DNA of 64,000 bases from Reichenbachiella carrageenanivorans. GTDB lineage: Bacteria; Bacteroidota; Bacteroidia; Cytophagales; Cyclobacteriaceae. Position numbers and translations under genes: made by a program. This document shows positions 9,111 to 18,488 of this stretch, one piece after another; position 1 is the first letter of the stretch; each line of letters opens with the position of its first letter. Under the pieces are notes generated by a model. The model searched no databases and was not told the DNA's origin. It was given only the letters and a program-made list of their open reading frames with translations. Location of the stretch: the NCBI RefSeq assembly GCF_025639805.1, contig NZ_CP106735.1:3071501-3135500 (forward strand), given 5' to 3'.

Positions 9111-9851
9111 TTAGCTATTCCAAATTTGCCATGAGGCTTCTGCTTGTCCTACCAGCATGGCGTAGCCATTTTTGATTTGAGCACCTTTATTGAGCCCTTC
9201 TTGTAAAAAGGCAGTTACTTCAGGGTTATAAACGAGATCAAAAAGTAGGTGTTTGTCTGTGAGTTGTTCGTATGGCAAGTTAGGTTTTGTATCTACGTCG
9301 GGGTAAGTACCCAAAGGGGTAGTATTTATGATGAGTTCATGTGTTCGAACCCAATCACCTTGTATAGCTTGTTCGTAGCTCAGTGTTTGGTCAGAAGCTG
9401 TTCTGGATATAGATAGAAAAGGGATGTTTAAATCTGTCAGTGCTTTTTTAATCGCTTCAGAGGCGCCACCAGTCCCAAGCACCAAGGCTTTTTTATTGGA
9501 CAGGTCCCAGTTGTTTTTCAAGGAGTTGATAAAACCCGAATAGTCAGTATTATAGCCTTTTAGTTTTCCTTCAGGTGTGACTTTTATGGTATTTACTGCA
9601 CCAATAGTGTTTGCATTTTCATCGAGCTCGTCTAGGTATGCCATCACTTCTTTTTTGTATGGGATGGTTACATTGAGTCCGACGAGATCATTTGTGTATT
9701 TCTTAATGAGAGTTGGAAATTCTGTAATAGTTGTTAATTCAAAGAGGTCATATTGATGGTTTTCAATTCCTTCTTTGGTAAATTTTTCAGCAAAATACTT
9801 TTTGGAAAAAGAGTGTTTCAAGGTTCTTCCGATGAGTCCGAATTGTCTCAT
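9111..9851 (-). CDS. aroE: Shikimate dehydrogenase
   Basis: 246 aa. Reduces 3-dehydroshikimate to shikimate with NADPH in aromatic amino-acid and chorismate synthesis. Seen: the substrate loop HSFSKKYF (residues 13-20), NVTIPYK with catalytic Lys66, GAVNT (84-88), NTDYSGF with catalytic Asp103, and the dinucleotide loop LGTGGAS (125-131). The length is slightly shorter than E. coli AroE (272 aa), as is usual in Bacteroidota. Its ATG overlaps the stop of the DUF368 gene (ATGA), so the two are translationally coupled. Confidence 0.95.
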   Translation of the reverse strand: MRQFGLIGRTLKHSFSKKYFAEKFTKEGIENHQYDLFELTTITEFPTLIKKYTNDLVGLNVTIPYKKEVMAYLDELDENANTIGAVNTIKVTPEGKLKGYNTDYSGFINSLKNNWDLSNKKALVLGTGGASEAIKKALTDLNIPFLSISRTASDQTLSYEQAIQGDWVRTHELIINTTPLGTYPDVDTKPNLPYEQLTDKHLLFDLVYNPEVTAFLQEGLNKGAQIKNGYAMLVGQAEASWQIWNS

Positions 9852-10801
9852 GAGTGATTTTTTTCGTTAGATTTTTTAATCGCATATGCGATTTTTTCCA
9901 TGATTACTACCATCATAAAACCGAGAGCCATATACAGTATGGCTTGTATGATCATAGGTGAGTGGCCAGTTTCGGCCATGTAGTCGGTAGGTAGAATATT
10001 TCTTTCGAAAATAGGTACTTGTATGCCGTGAGAATTGATTCTGAAAAGCTCAGCTTTTTTCCATGGCCATATCTTATTGAGGGAGCCAATCATAAAGCCT
10101 GCCAGTAGTGCAATGGCGTAGTAATGAAACTTTTTTAGAAACCAAGATATCAGCCTAGAGAAGGTAAAAAGCCCAATAATACAGCCAATAGCAAAAACTG
10201 CGATGGTACCCACTTCAAAGTTTTTGAGTGCAGACATGATAAAGGCATACTTGCCAAGAATAAGCAAAATGAAACTGCCCGAAATACCAGGCAATATCAT
10301 AGCACAAATAGCTATGGCACCACAGATAAATACAAACCAAAGCGAATTGGGGGTGGTGGCAGGAGTAATCACTGTGACCATATAAGCTATCGCAATGCCT
10401 ACAAGTGCTGAGAGCACTGTGTATCCATTCCATTTACTAATTTCCTTTGCTACTGATATAGAGGAAATAATAATGAGCCCAAAGAAAAAAGACCAAAGTT
10501 GGATGGGGTGCTCTTCTAAGAAGTAAGTAATGATCTTGGCCAGAGTGATGGCACTTAGTAGTATGCCTGAAACGAGAGGTAATAGGAAACCACCATTTAT
10601 TTTGGCCCAAAAATTTTTGAACTTTAAGGAGAAAAGAAGTCGGAAGGCTTCTGCATCGAAGGAATTGATCGAATTGAGCAATTCCTCATAGATGCCAGTG
10701 ATGAAAGCAATAGTACCACCCGATACGCCAGGTACTACATCTGCACTACCCATTCCTATTCCTTTTAGAAAGAGTAAGATATAATCTTTAAACGTACGCA
10801 T
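9848..10801 (-). CDS. DUF368 family undecaprenyl-phosphate translocase (PopT-like)
   Basis: 317 aa polytopic membrane protein, ~8-9 TM segments. The opening (LFLKGIGMGSADVVPGVSGG) and a second glycine-rich repeat (ICAMILPGISGSFILLILGKY) are the paired signature loops of DUF368. Members of this family (PopT) were shown to return undecaprenyl phosphate across the inner membrane, recycling the carrier lipid for peptidoglycan and surface polysaccharide. It is 16 bp downstream of the comA-like gene and overlaps aroE. The family call is firm; the lipid substrate here is inference from characterised homologues. Confidence 0.85.
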   Translation of the reverse strand: MRTFKDYILLFLKGIGMGSADVVPGVSGGTIAFITGIYEELLNSINSFDAEAFRLLFSLKFKNFWAKINGGFLLPLVSGILLSAITLAKIITYFLEEHPIQLWSFFFGLIIISSISVAKEISKWNGYTVLSALVGIAIAYMVTVITPATTPNSLWFVFICGAIAICAMILPGISGSFILLILGKYAFIMSALKNFEVGTIAVFAIGCIIGLFTFSRLISWFLKKFHYYAIALLAGFMIGSLNKIWPWKKAELFRINSHGIQVPIFERNILPTDYMAETGHSPMIIQAILYMALGFMMVVIMEKIAYAIKKSNEKNHS

Positions 10802-10817
10802 AAGGTGGTTTGTGTGC

Positions 10818-11591
10818 TTATAGCTTGCCGCCTTCGTTTAGGAAATAATCGAAGGTGTCTCCTCTCAAGCCTAGTCGAAGTGTTTCCAATGGGATCACTT
10901 CAGAAGGAGCGATGTTGCCGAGGTTTACATTAGACCCTAACAGTTTAATGAAATATACTTGTTGTGATTTTTGAGGTGCTTCCCAAATCACTTTTTCCAT
11001 TGGGATTTTGGTCAAGATCTCTTGAACCAATCCTGATCTTACTTCGCCAGAAGATCTGAAAAGACCTACGTTTCCACCTTCTCTGGCTTCTCCTATTACT
11101 TTCCAAGCTCCTGCATCTAGTTCTTTCTGCATTAGCTCTATCCATTGGTATGGAGGGATGATTTCATCCGCATCTTTAGAGCCTACTTCAGACAATACAG
11201 TTACATCTTTGGCTAGTGTTGTGATGTATTCACATTTTTTATTATGATCCAGAGTGATAGAACCATCCGATACTTCGGCGTGGTTGATATCATACTTTTC
11301 TAAGACTCTTCTATAATCATCAAATTGATCTCTGACGATGAATGCTTCGAATAAAGTACCGCCCAAATAAACAGGAATGCCAGCTGACTTATAGTAGTCT
11401 AGTTTTTTCTGTAGGTTATTGGTTGCATAGGAGGTCGCCCATCCTAGCTTGACGATATCAACATAATCTCCGCATGTCTCTATTAAATCTTCTGCCTGAC
11501 GGACGCTTAAACCTTTGTCCATCACCATCGTGAAGCCTTTATCACGTGGTTTTACCGTTCTTTCAGGTATATTATTGAGAGTATAATTCAT
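10818..11591 (-). CDS. Phosphosulfolactate synthase (ComA-like)
   Basis: 257 aa, the full family length. ComA joins sulfite to phosphoenolpyruvate to give (R)-phosphosulfolactate, the first step of coenzyme M synthesis in methanogens. Conserved pieces include the N-terminal PRDKGFTMVMDKGLS, the VDIVKLGWAT segment, YLGGTLFEAF, EVSDGSI, VLSEVGSKD, VIGEAREGG and the C-terminal LGLRGDTFDYF. Bacteroidota do not make coenzyme M, so the product more likely feeds sulfolactate/sulfopyruvate/cysteate, for example towards sulfonolipids; that is inference, since no later pathway gene is in the window. Likely first gene of an operon with popT-like and aroE. Confidence 0.85.
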   Translation of the reverse strand: MNYTLNNIPERTVKPRDKGFTMVMDKGLSVRQAEDLIETCGDYVDIVKLGWATSYATNNLQKKLDYYKSAGIPVYLGGTLFEAFIVRDQFDDYRRVLEKYDINHAEVSDGSITLDHNKKCEYITTLAKDVTVLSEVGSKDADEIIPPYQWIELMQKELDAGAWKVIGEAREGGNVGLFRSSGEVRSGLVQEILTKIPMEKVIWEAPQKSQQVYFIKLLGSNVNLGNIAPSEVIPLETLRLGLRGDTFDYFLNEGGKL

Positions 11592-11706
11592 TCTAAGTAT
11601 TCAATACGAAATCTTGCCGGTCGATTTTTTCAACCTGCAAATAAATTGATAATAGCCCTATTTGCAAAGGGTTTTAACGAATGATTTGGGGTAACTGAGT
11701 AATGTC

Positions 11707-13101
11707 TTATTTGTACTGCTGAATGATCTTGTACAAGGCCTTTTGAGTTTCCAATTTTGGGAAGTGATCATATAGGACTGTGTGTCCATCATAATCTAAA
11801 AACAAACCTTTTTCTAAGTAGGTGAAAGCCAGCTTGTAAGTCCCTTTTTCAATTAAATAAATAACCGCTTGGTAAAAAAGAGCCGCTTCGTCTGGCAGTT
11901 CTTCCAATCCATCGTGGAGAATATTCATCGCTTGCTCATGATCGCCTTGCTCATGATAGAGCAAAGACCATTTTACCCAAACGTCTACATTGCCAGGGTC
12001 CAATTGACTGGCCTCGTCGTATGCATCGATGCTAGAGATGACATTGCCCACCTTGTGTTCGGCTTCCGCCAATGCGATCCAATAGTCGGAGTTTTCCACA
12101 CTCAATTTTAGTGCCTTGTTAAAGAAGTGTACAGCCTCGTACCACTTGTTTTGATGTCCTAGACATATGCCTGTGCAGTACCAGGCTTCATCGTAAAATT
12201 GGTCAAGTTTTGTTGATTTTCTGTAATATCTAATGGCCAAATCGTACTGCTCCATCTGCTCATATACTGAGCCAATGCTGAAATAGATCTCAGGTGTAGG
12301 ACCTTCTAGTTCGAGTGTAGTTTTGAATGCATTCAATCCTTGCTCGTATTTTTTGAGCATCATCATGGAGTTGCCCATGTTGAAATAGGCCGAACTGTAC
12401 TTATCATCTATGGCAATACAGTATTCGTAGGCATTGATTGACTCTTCGTACTTTTCTAATTTATTGTAGACGATTCCCAAATTGAACCAGGCATATTCTG
12501 AATAAGGATCTTTGTCTATGAATTCTTTGTAATAGGAAATGCTAGTTTCTAATTCACCAGTTACGTCTAAGCAGTAAGCCAGTTCGTATAGTGCATTTTC
12601 ATTATTGAGGTTTTCTTCTAATGACTGTTTGAAAAAAGTAATAGCTTCTCTGTAGTCACCTCTATTTTGATAGGCCAAGCCAATACTGTAAAAAACCTCG
12701 TCTTTGTCTTCTGTTTGTTCAAGCGCTCTATCGAAACTAACGAGTGCTTCATCTATATCGCCATTTAGGATTTGAATATTTCCTTTGATAAGGAATATGT
12801 CTGAATCCCCTGGGTGTAGATTGCCTGCTTTTTCTAATATGTCTATGGCTATTCCATATTCCTGTAGGTTGGAGTAGGTTTGGGCTTTTAGTACCATAAA
12901 CTCTACCGCATATGGGTACTGTTCTATGGCTAAATTTGTGGCTTTTAGTGCTTTTCTGTTTTTGCTTAGATCGAGGTAGGTTTGGATGATGGATTCATAC
13001 TCCTCCGAAGTGAAATAAAAGGCTTCTTTATTCTCTCGAAACGATTCGTACTTTTTTACAAGTTCTTTCTCCTCGTTTCGTTTCTTATAATTCTCCTCCA
13101 T
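11707..13101 (-). CDS. Tetratricopeptide repeat protein
   Basis: 464 aa from the ATG at 13101 (MEENYKKRNEEKELV). The frame extends to an ATG at 13164, but a perfect -7 box (TATCTTTG) lies between the two, so the shorter form is chosen. It consists almost entirely of ~34-residue TPR units (about 10-12; repeated A-x-x-x-Y-x-x-A-x-x-x-x-P patterns such as YAWFNLGIVYNKLEKYEESI). There is no signal peptide, so it is probably a cytoplasmic scaffold. Its partner is unknown. It lies upstream of the comA-like gene but 115 bp away, so the link is uncertain. Confidence 0.85.
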   Translation of the reverse strand: MEENYKKRNEEKELVKKYESFRENKEAFYFTSEEYESIIQTYLDLSKNRKALKATNLAIEQYPYAVEFMVLKAQTYSNLQEYGIAIDILEKAGNLHPGDSDIFLIKGNIQILNGDIDEALVSFDRALEQTEDKDEVFYSIGLAYQNRGDYREAITFFKQSLEENLNNENALYELAYCLDVTGELETSISYYKEFIDKDPYSEYAWFNLGIVYNKLEKYEESINAYEYCIAIDDKYSSAYFNMGNSMMMLKKYEQGLNAFKTTLELEGPTPEIYFSIGSVYEQMEQYDLAIRYYRKSTKLDQFYDEAWYCTGICLGHQNKWYEAVHFFNKALKLSVENSDYWIALAEAEHKVGNVISSIDAYDEASQLDPGNVDVWVKWSLLYHEQGDHEQAMNILHDGLEELPDEAALFYQAVIYLIEKGTYKLAFTYLEKGLFLDYDGHTVLYDHFPKLETQKALYKIIQQYK

Positions 13102-13121
13102 TATCCAATAGCATTTGGTTG

Positions 13122-13129
13122 CAAAGATA
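13122..13129 (-). promoter_or_regulatory. -7 promoter box of the TPR gene
   Basis: On the minus strand this reads TATCTTTG, a perfect TAnnTTTG, about 20 bp before the chosen ATG at 13101. It decides the start. No good -33 TTTG is seen at the usual spacing. Confidence 0.55.
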
Positions 13130-13413
13130 CTGAATGACTGATCTGCAGCATCATTATCATTCATGAAATATACTCATTAAGATTTAACTATGGAGTTGTT
13201 CGAATTGATTTTTCTAAGCCTTTATTTTAATTCGAAATCATTTAATTAATGATTTGTGGCAACTTATATTAATGATAATCAGTCAGATATATGAATTGTG
13301 GTTAGTGATTTATTTATGTCATATTTTTTGTCTGACGAATAGGTAGAAGACGGATGTCTTATGGTTCTATCCACTAAATTGTACTTTTGTCTAAATCAGT
13401 CAATAGTTGAAAA
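13130..13413. other. Divergent intergenic region
   Basis: AT-rich spacer between the TPR gene and the hydroxylase gene. It holds a loose inverted pair GTCAGA...TCTGAC (~13284 and ~13331) and the -7 box of the hydroxylase gene. No ORF or RNA gene is recognised. Confidence 0.4.
13382..13389 (+). promoter_or_regulatory. -7 promoter box of the hydroxylase gene
   Basis: TACTTTTG fits TAnnTTTG and lies 24 bp before the ATG at 13414. Confidence 0.5.
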
Positions 13414-14301
13414 ATGGAATACTTGCATATATTTTGGGAGGTGAGCGTGGGTTATCTAAATTGGTTTTTAGGCCAGCTAACCTTTCGGACTAGTGATGGC
13501 CTCTGGGGTAATTATTTTTATTTTCTGCTTTTGGTGTCTTTGGTGTTTTTTGGACTGGAGTGGATCAAGCCTTGGCGAAAAGATCAACCGAAGTTTAGAT
13601 TGGACTTCTGGCTGGATGCTTTTTATATGTTTTTTAACTTTTTTTTGTTTTCAATTATTGCCTTTGCTGGATTGGCACAAGTAGGTGTGCAGTTTCTTTC
13701 TGATGTGTTAGGTTACTTTAACATTGAAAATATAGTGGCAATACAGGTGGGAAGTTTGCCTGCTGGTGTGCAACTGTTGCTCTTGTTTGTAGTCAAAGAT
13801 TTTATCGAATGGCTCATACATCGGTTGTTGCATTGGTCGCCCAGATTATGGGAGTTTCATAAAGTGCATCACAGTGTCAAACAAATGGGATTTGCTGCTC
13901 ATCTGAGGTTTCATTGGATGGAGAATGTGATATACAAATCGTTGGAGTACATTCCATTGGCTATGATTGGGTTTAGTCTTACGGACTTCTTTTTAGTACA
14001 TGCGATTGCTATCGCTATTGGCCATTGGAATCACGCCAATTTCAATGTAAACATAGGCTTACTGAAGTATGTGTTTAATCATCCTGCTATGCATATTTGG
14101 CACCATGCCAAGCATTTGCCTGAAGATCGTCAGGCAGGGGTTAACTTCGGGCTTTCGCTGAGCATGTGGGATTATCTTTTTGGTACGAGTTATGTCCCAG
14201 AAAATGGAAGAGATATTGAATTGGGTTTTCCTGAGGATGATAATTTCCCGTCTGATTTCATCCATCAAAATCTACATGGCTTTGGGGTAAAAAAAAAATG
14301 A
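13414..14301 (+). CDS. Sterol desaturase / fatty acid hydroxylase family membrane protein
   Basis: 295 aa with four to five hydrophobic segments. It carries the di-iron histidine clusters of the family: HRLLH (residue ~135), HKVHH (~148) and HIWHHAKH (~226), plus an additional His in GHWNHANF. Members use O2 to hydroxylate or desaturate lipids at the membrane. The lipid substrate cannot be told; hydroxylated fatty acids or sulfonolipid chains are possible targets in this lineage (inference). The gene is monocistronic and its stop codon lies inside the terminator stem. Confidence 0.88.
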   Translation: MEYLHIFWEVSVGYLNWFLGQLTFRTSDGLWGNYFYFLLLVSLVFFGLEWIKPWRKDQPKFRLDFWLDAFYMFFNFFLFSIIAFAGLAQVGVQFLSDVLGYFNIENIVAIQVGSLPAGVQLLLLFVVKDFIEWLIHRLLHWSPRLWEFHKVHHSVKQMGFAAHLRFHWMENVIYKSLEYIPLAMIGFSLTDFFLVHAIAIAIGHWNHANFNVNIGLLKYVFNHPAMHIWHHAKHLPEDRQAGVNFGLSLSMWDYLFGTSYVPENGRDIELGFPEDDNFPSDFIHQNLHGFGVKKK

Positions 14302-14333
14302 GGATGGGTAAGCTGGGCTATCCATCCTCATTT
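14296..14333. terminator. Terminator shared by the hydroxylase and DUF3127 genes
   Basis: Stem AAATGAGGATGG/CCATCCTCATTT with a 14-base apical part that can pair further. It has an A-run on the left side and T-rich sequence on the right, so it can act in both directions. It overlaps the hydroxylase stop codon. Confidence 0.75.
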
Positions 14334-14353
14334 GGTTTCTTATTTGAGACTTT

Positions 14354-14752
14354 TTAGAAAGGTAAGTCGTCCGCTTCTCCGCTTTTGTCAGAGTTCAGCC
14401 ATTCTGGTTCTGTGAGGTTGGCAGCGGCAGCGTCTCCAGATCCTCCTTGTGCTGGCGCTGCGTTCACGTTGTTAGCTGCGCCAATTCTCCATGCTTGTAG
14501 GGAGTTGAAATAAACTACTTCACCTTTAGGGTTAGTCCATTTTCTTCCTTTCAAGTTGAAGGCTATATCTAGTTCTTGACCGATATTAAAGCCGTCCAAT
14601 TGTTCACATTTGTCTTGAATGAGTTCGAATTTGATGAATTCTGGATATTGTGGGTTTTCCGCGTATTCAACTACGAATTCTCTCTTTTTGAAACCACCAG
14701 TTCCGAAAGTGGCGGTGTCATACTTTTCAAGCAATTTGGCTTTAATTTCCAT
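14354..14752 (-). CDS. DUF3127 domain protein (OB-fold-like)
   Basis: 132 aa. Residues 1-90 match DUF3127, a small Bacteroidota family: MEIKAKLLEKYDT, KKREFVVEY, QYPEFIKFELIQDKC, GRKWTNPKGEVVYFNSLQAWR. The Ala/Gly-rich linker and the acidic C-terminal tip ending DDLPF closely imitate the tail of single-stranded DNA-binding proteins, which recruits repair proteins. A nucleic-acid-binding role is plausible but is inference. A CATCTTTG box at 14783-14790 lies just upstream on the same strand. Confidence 0.85.
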   Translation of the reverse strand: MEIKAKLLEKYDTATFGTGGFKKREFVVEYAENPQYPEFIKFELIQDKCEQLDGFNIGQELDIAFNLKGRKWTNPKGEVVYFNSLQAWRIGAANNVNAAPAQGGSGDAAAANLTEPEWLNSDKSGEADDLPF

Positions 14753-14849
14753 GGTTTATGTTTTTCTGATAATAAAGGGTTGCAAAGATGTGAATTCAAA
14801 AGGGAAACATCAATCATGTGGCTCGAATTTTACCCCCTTTTTTCTCAGA

Positions 14850-15383
14850 TCAATCATAGGTGATTTTGTCGGTATCTGTCTTTCGCTTGACAGACTCTTG
14901 AAAAACCATGCCCTCGTCGAATATGTATACGGAATCTTTGGATATCGCACAGTAGCTCACTGGTAAGCCAGAAGGGGCATATTTGGAAAGGTAATCGAGT
15001 TCGATGTTTTTAGTCTTTTCCTGCATACTCATGATGAGGTCAAGTGGGGCAGAGGCCAGTATTTCTTCTGCGTAGTATTTATACCGCTTTTCTACTACGC
15101 TGCCATCTTTGAAAAATATGATGGTCTCTAATCCTTCAAGTGCTTTGATGTCTGCACCCTGTCTCAAAAAAGTAATGGCAAATTGTTCTTGTAGGTTTAC
15201 TTTGTAGAAATTGAATCTAAAATCTTGAAGATTCATTCGATCAATTTCATCACCTAAGCTGTTTTTGACTGGGTCGGGTAAGTTCTCATAGTTAATTTGA
15301 GACATGCCATCGGTTTCCTGGGCTGATACATGTACTGCAAAGAAAATACTGCATAGCAGTAGCAGGGTAGTTTTTGTTTTCAT
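14850..15383 (-). CDS. Small secreted protein of unknown function
   Basis: 177 aa from the ATG at 15383 (MKTKTTLLLLCSIFFAVHVSAQ, a typical signal peptide); another ATG three codons upstream is possible. The mature part has the pattern INYENLPDPVKNSL...LQDFRFNFYKV...IIFFKDGSVVEKRYKYYAEEIL, similar to the small beta-rich PepSY/BLIP-like secreted proteins common in Bacteroidota, but I cannot assign a family. It probably acts in the periplasm. It is transcribed alone. Confidence 0.65.
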   Translation of the reverse strand: MKTKTTLLLLCSIFFAVHVSAQETDGMSQINYENLPDPVKNSLGDEIDRMNLQDFRFNFYKVNLQEQFAITFLRQGADIKALEGLETIIFFKDGSVVEKRYKYYAEEILASAPLDLIMSMQEKTKNIELDYLSKYAPSGLPVSYCAISKDSVYIFDEGMVFQESVKRKTDTDKITYD

Positions 15384-15545
15384 AAAAGGCATTTAAATCA
15401 AAATATAAATTGGCCGCTGGTTGATTTAAATACAGGTGGAGGTAGTTAGGAAGGAATCGTAAGATATGATGGGAGAGGTAAAAATCCTAATCAAAAAAAT
15501 GAAGAAATTAGGGAGTGATATTTAGTATTGAATAAGTGCAAAATG

Positions 15546-15579
15546 AAAAAGCCATTCCGATATTTCGGAATGGCTTTTT
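15546..15579 (-). terminator. Terminator of groEL
   Basis: Perfect 15-bp stem (AAAAAGCCATTCCGA/TCGGAATGGCTTTTT) with a 4-base loop; on the minus strand it ends in a T-run. It lies 35 bp after the groEL stop. Confidence 0.85.
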
Positions 15580-15614
15580 GTATTGTTATTAGTCTTTCGA
15601 CTATGGATTTATGA

Positions 15615-17258
<1,644 letters not shown>

Positions 17259-17295
17259 TTATAATATTCTAATTAGAAATGAAATTAATAGGGTA

Positions 17296-17574
17296 TTATA
17301 GGGTTCCGAATACGTCAGAATTTCGCATGATGAGATACTCAGTACCACCCAATGACAATTCAGTGCCAGAGTATTTTCCGTAAAGAACTTTGTCTCCAAC
17401 TTTTACAGTCACGGGTTTGTCAGTTGTACCTTCACCAACAGCTACGACGATTCCTTCTTGTGGTTTTTCTTTGGCAGTATCAGGGATGATAATACCAGAA
17501 GCGGTTTTTTCTTCTGCAGCAGCAGGTTCAACCAAAATTCGATCTTCGTTTGGTTTAAAGCTTACTTTTGACAT
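17296..17574 (-). CDS. groES: Co-chaperonin GroES (10 kDa)
   Basis: 92 aa from the ATG at 17574 (MSKVSFKPNEDRILVEP); longer in-frame starts to 17631 would add non-conserved residues. Caps the GroEL chamber. Seen: the N-terminal DRILV strand, the mobile loop (EEKTASGIIIPDTAKEKPQEG) at about residues 19-39, VGDKVLYGKYSGTEL, and a final IMRNSDVFGTL. First gene of groES-groEL. Confidence 0.97.
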   Translation of the reverse strand: MSKVSFKPNEDRILVEPAAAEEKTASGIIIPDTAKEKPQEGIVVAVGEGTTDKPVTVKVGDKVLYGKYSGTELSLGGTEYLIMRNSDVFGTL

Positions 17575-17658
17575 GTTTTTATAATTTTTATTTGATTCTA
17601 TTATTAAGAAGTTACTAGAGGGTTCTAGCATTTCTTATGCCAATCGAAGGGGAGGCTT

Positions 17659-17729
17659 AAAAGTCGGTCAAACTTGCAGGAAAGGTGACAGGGGCGGAGT
17701 GGAGTGCCTAAAAATCTGTCAAGATTGCA
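17659..17729 (-). repeat. Direct repeat pair upstream of groES
   Basis: Two 20-bp copies, at 17659-17678 and 17710-17729, agree at 16 of 20 positions. On the minus strand they read TGCAAGTTTGACCGACTTTT and TGCAATCTTGACAGATTTTT, each containing TTGAC. They are 51 bp apart, about five helical turns, and lie 85-155 bp before the groES start. They could be heat-shock operators or tandem -35/-33 elements; no CIRCE element is present. Confidence 0.45.
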
Positions 17730-17745
17730 TTGAAGTGGATATAAA

Positions 17746-17778
17746 AAAAGTCCTAAACCAGATAGGTTTAGGACTTTT
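17746..17778 (-). terminator. Terminator of the miaB-to-secG operon
   Basis: 14-bp perfect stem (AAAAGTCCTAAACC/GGTTTAGGACTTTT), 5-base loop and a T-run on the minus strand, 23 bp after the secG stop. It separates secG from the groES promoter. Confidence 0.85.
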
Positions 17779-17801
17779 ATATCTTTAGGAAAAGAGTGTG
17801 A

Positions 17802-18170
17802 TTAATTTTCGCCTTCTGTCTCTTCTACTTCTAGTACTGCGTCATCTGCATTGCTTTCGTCAGTATTTAAATCCAAATTAGGAGCGATGGTTTTTTCTTG
17901 AGCACTTTCAATGTTAGGGCTTACAAATTCTCCTTGTCTCGATTCTGTGATCAAAAATTTAGTTGATAGTGTGAGGGAAATCAATGCGACAGCCAATCCC
18001 CAAGTCAGTTTTTCCAACAAGTCACCAGTTTTCTTTACTCCCATCAACTGAGAAGTGCCTGATCCGCCAAACTGGCTTGTTAATCCTCCTCCTTTAGAGT
18101 TTTGAGCCAAAACAACTAATACAAGCACTACGGCAACAAAAACTATCAATACTATAATCGTAGTAAACAT
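17802..18170 (-). CDS. secG: Preprotein translocase subunit SecG
   Basis: 122 aa, two TM segments (residues ~3-22 and ~55-72). Accessory subunit of the SecYEG channel in the inner membrane. The hallmark NSKGGGLTSQFGG cytosolic loop (residues 24-36) and the VKKTGDLLEKLTW second-helix entry are present. The C-terminus carries an acidic extension (ends EVEETEGEN) typical of Bacteroidota. Its ATG directly abuts the TAG of the out-of-frame end of the preceding gene. Confidence 0.93.
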   Translation of the reverse strand: MFTTIIVLIVFVAVVLVLVVLAQNSKGGGLTSQFGGSGTSQLMGVKKTGDLLEKLTWGLAVALISLTLSTKFLITESRQGEFVSPNIESAQEKTIAPNLDLNTDESNADDAVLEVEETEGEN

Positions 18171-18488
18171 CTATTTCTTATTTAATTTTTCAATTTGAGA
18201 CGCAAAGTAAGCCTTTTTTTGAGGATTTTTCAAAATTAATTTTTTATAGATATCTATCGCCATGGCTACCTTGTCTTGGTTGACTAATATGGTTGCTAAA
18301 TTCTCTGTGATCAAGTGATCTGGGAAGGCGTCATATCGTGCGGCTAAATCTTCTACAGGAGTGTTGTCTTGTAGTTTGTCTTTGGAAACCTGTATGGAAG
18401 GGTTTAGTTCGATAAACGAGTCAATCAGACTTGCTTGATCTATACTGTTCTTTTTTTTTGATTTAGACGCTTGGTCTACTTCTTTAGG
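18171..18488 (-). pseudogene. Out-of-frame C-terminal domain of the upstream TPR-like gene
   Basis: On the minus strand, a 105-codon open frame without its own good start begins right after an A10 run (489-498 of kilobase 18) and ends at a TAG touching the secG ATG. It reads PKEVDQASKSKKKNSIDQ..., then LIDSFIELNPSIQ..., NTPVEDLAARYDAFPDHLITE and TLAxILVNQDKVAMAIDIYKKLI, ending AYFASQIEKLN. This looks like the conserved TPR-like C-terminus of the protein encoded just upstream. One extra A in the run (A11) would join the two frames. It may be a sequencing error, a true mutation or a slippage-controlled extension. Confidence 0.75.

Noticed and set aside
17580..17740. CIRCE (HrcA) element before groES
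   Set aside because: No TTAGCACTC-N9-GAGTGCTAA match; a lone GAGTGCC is insufficient.
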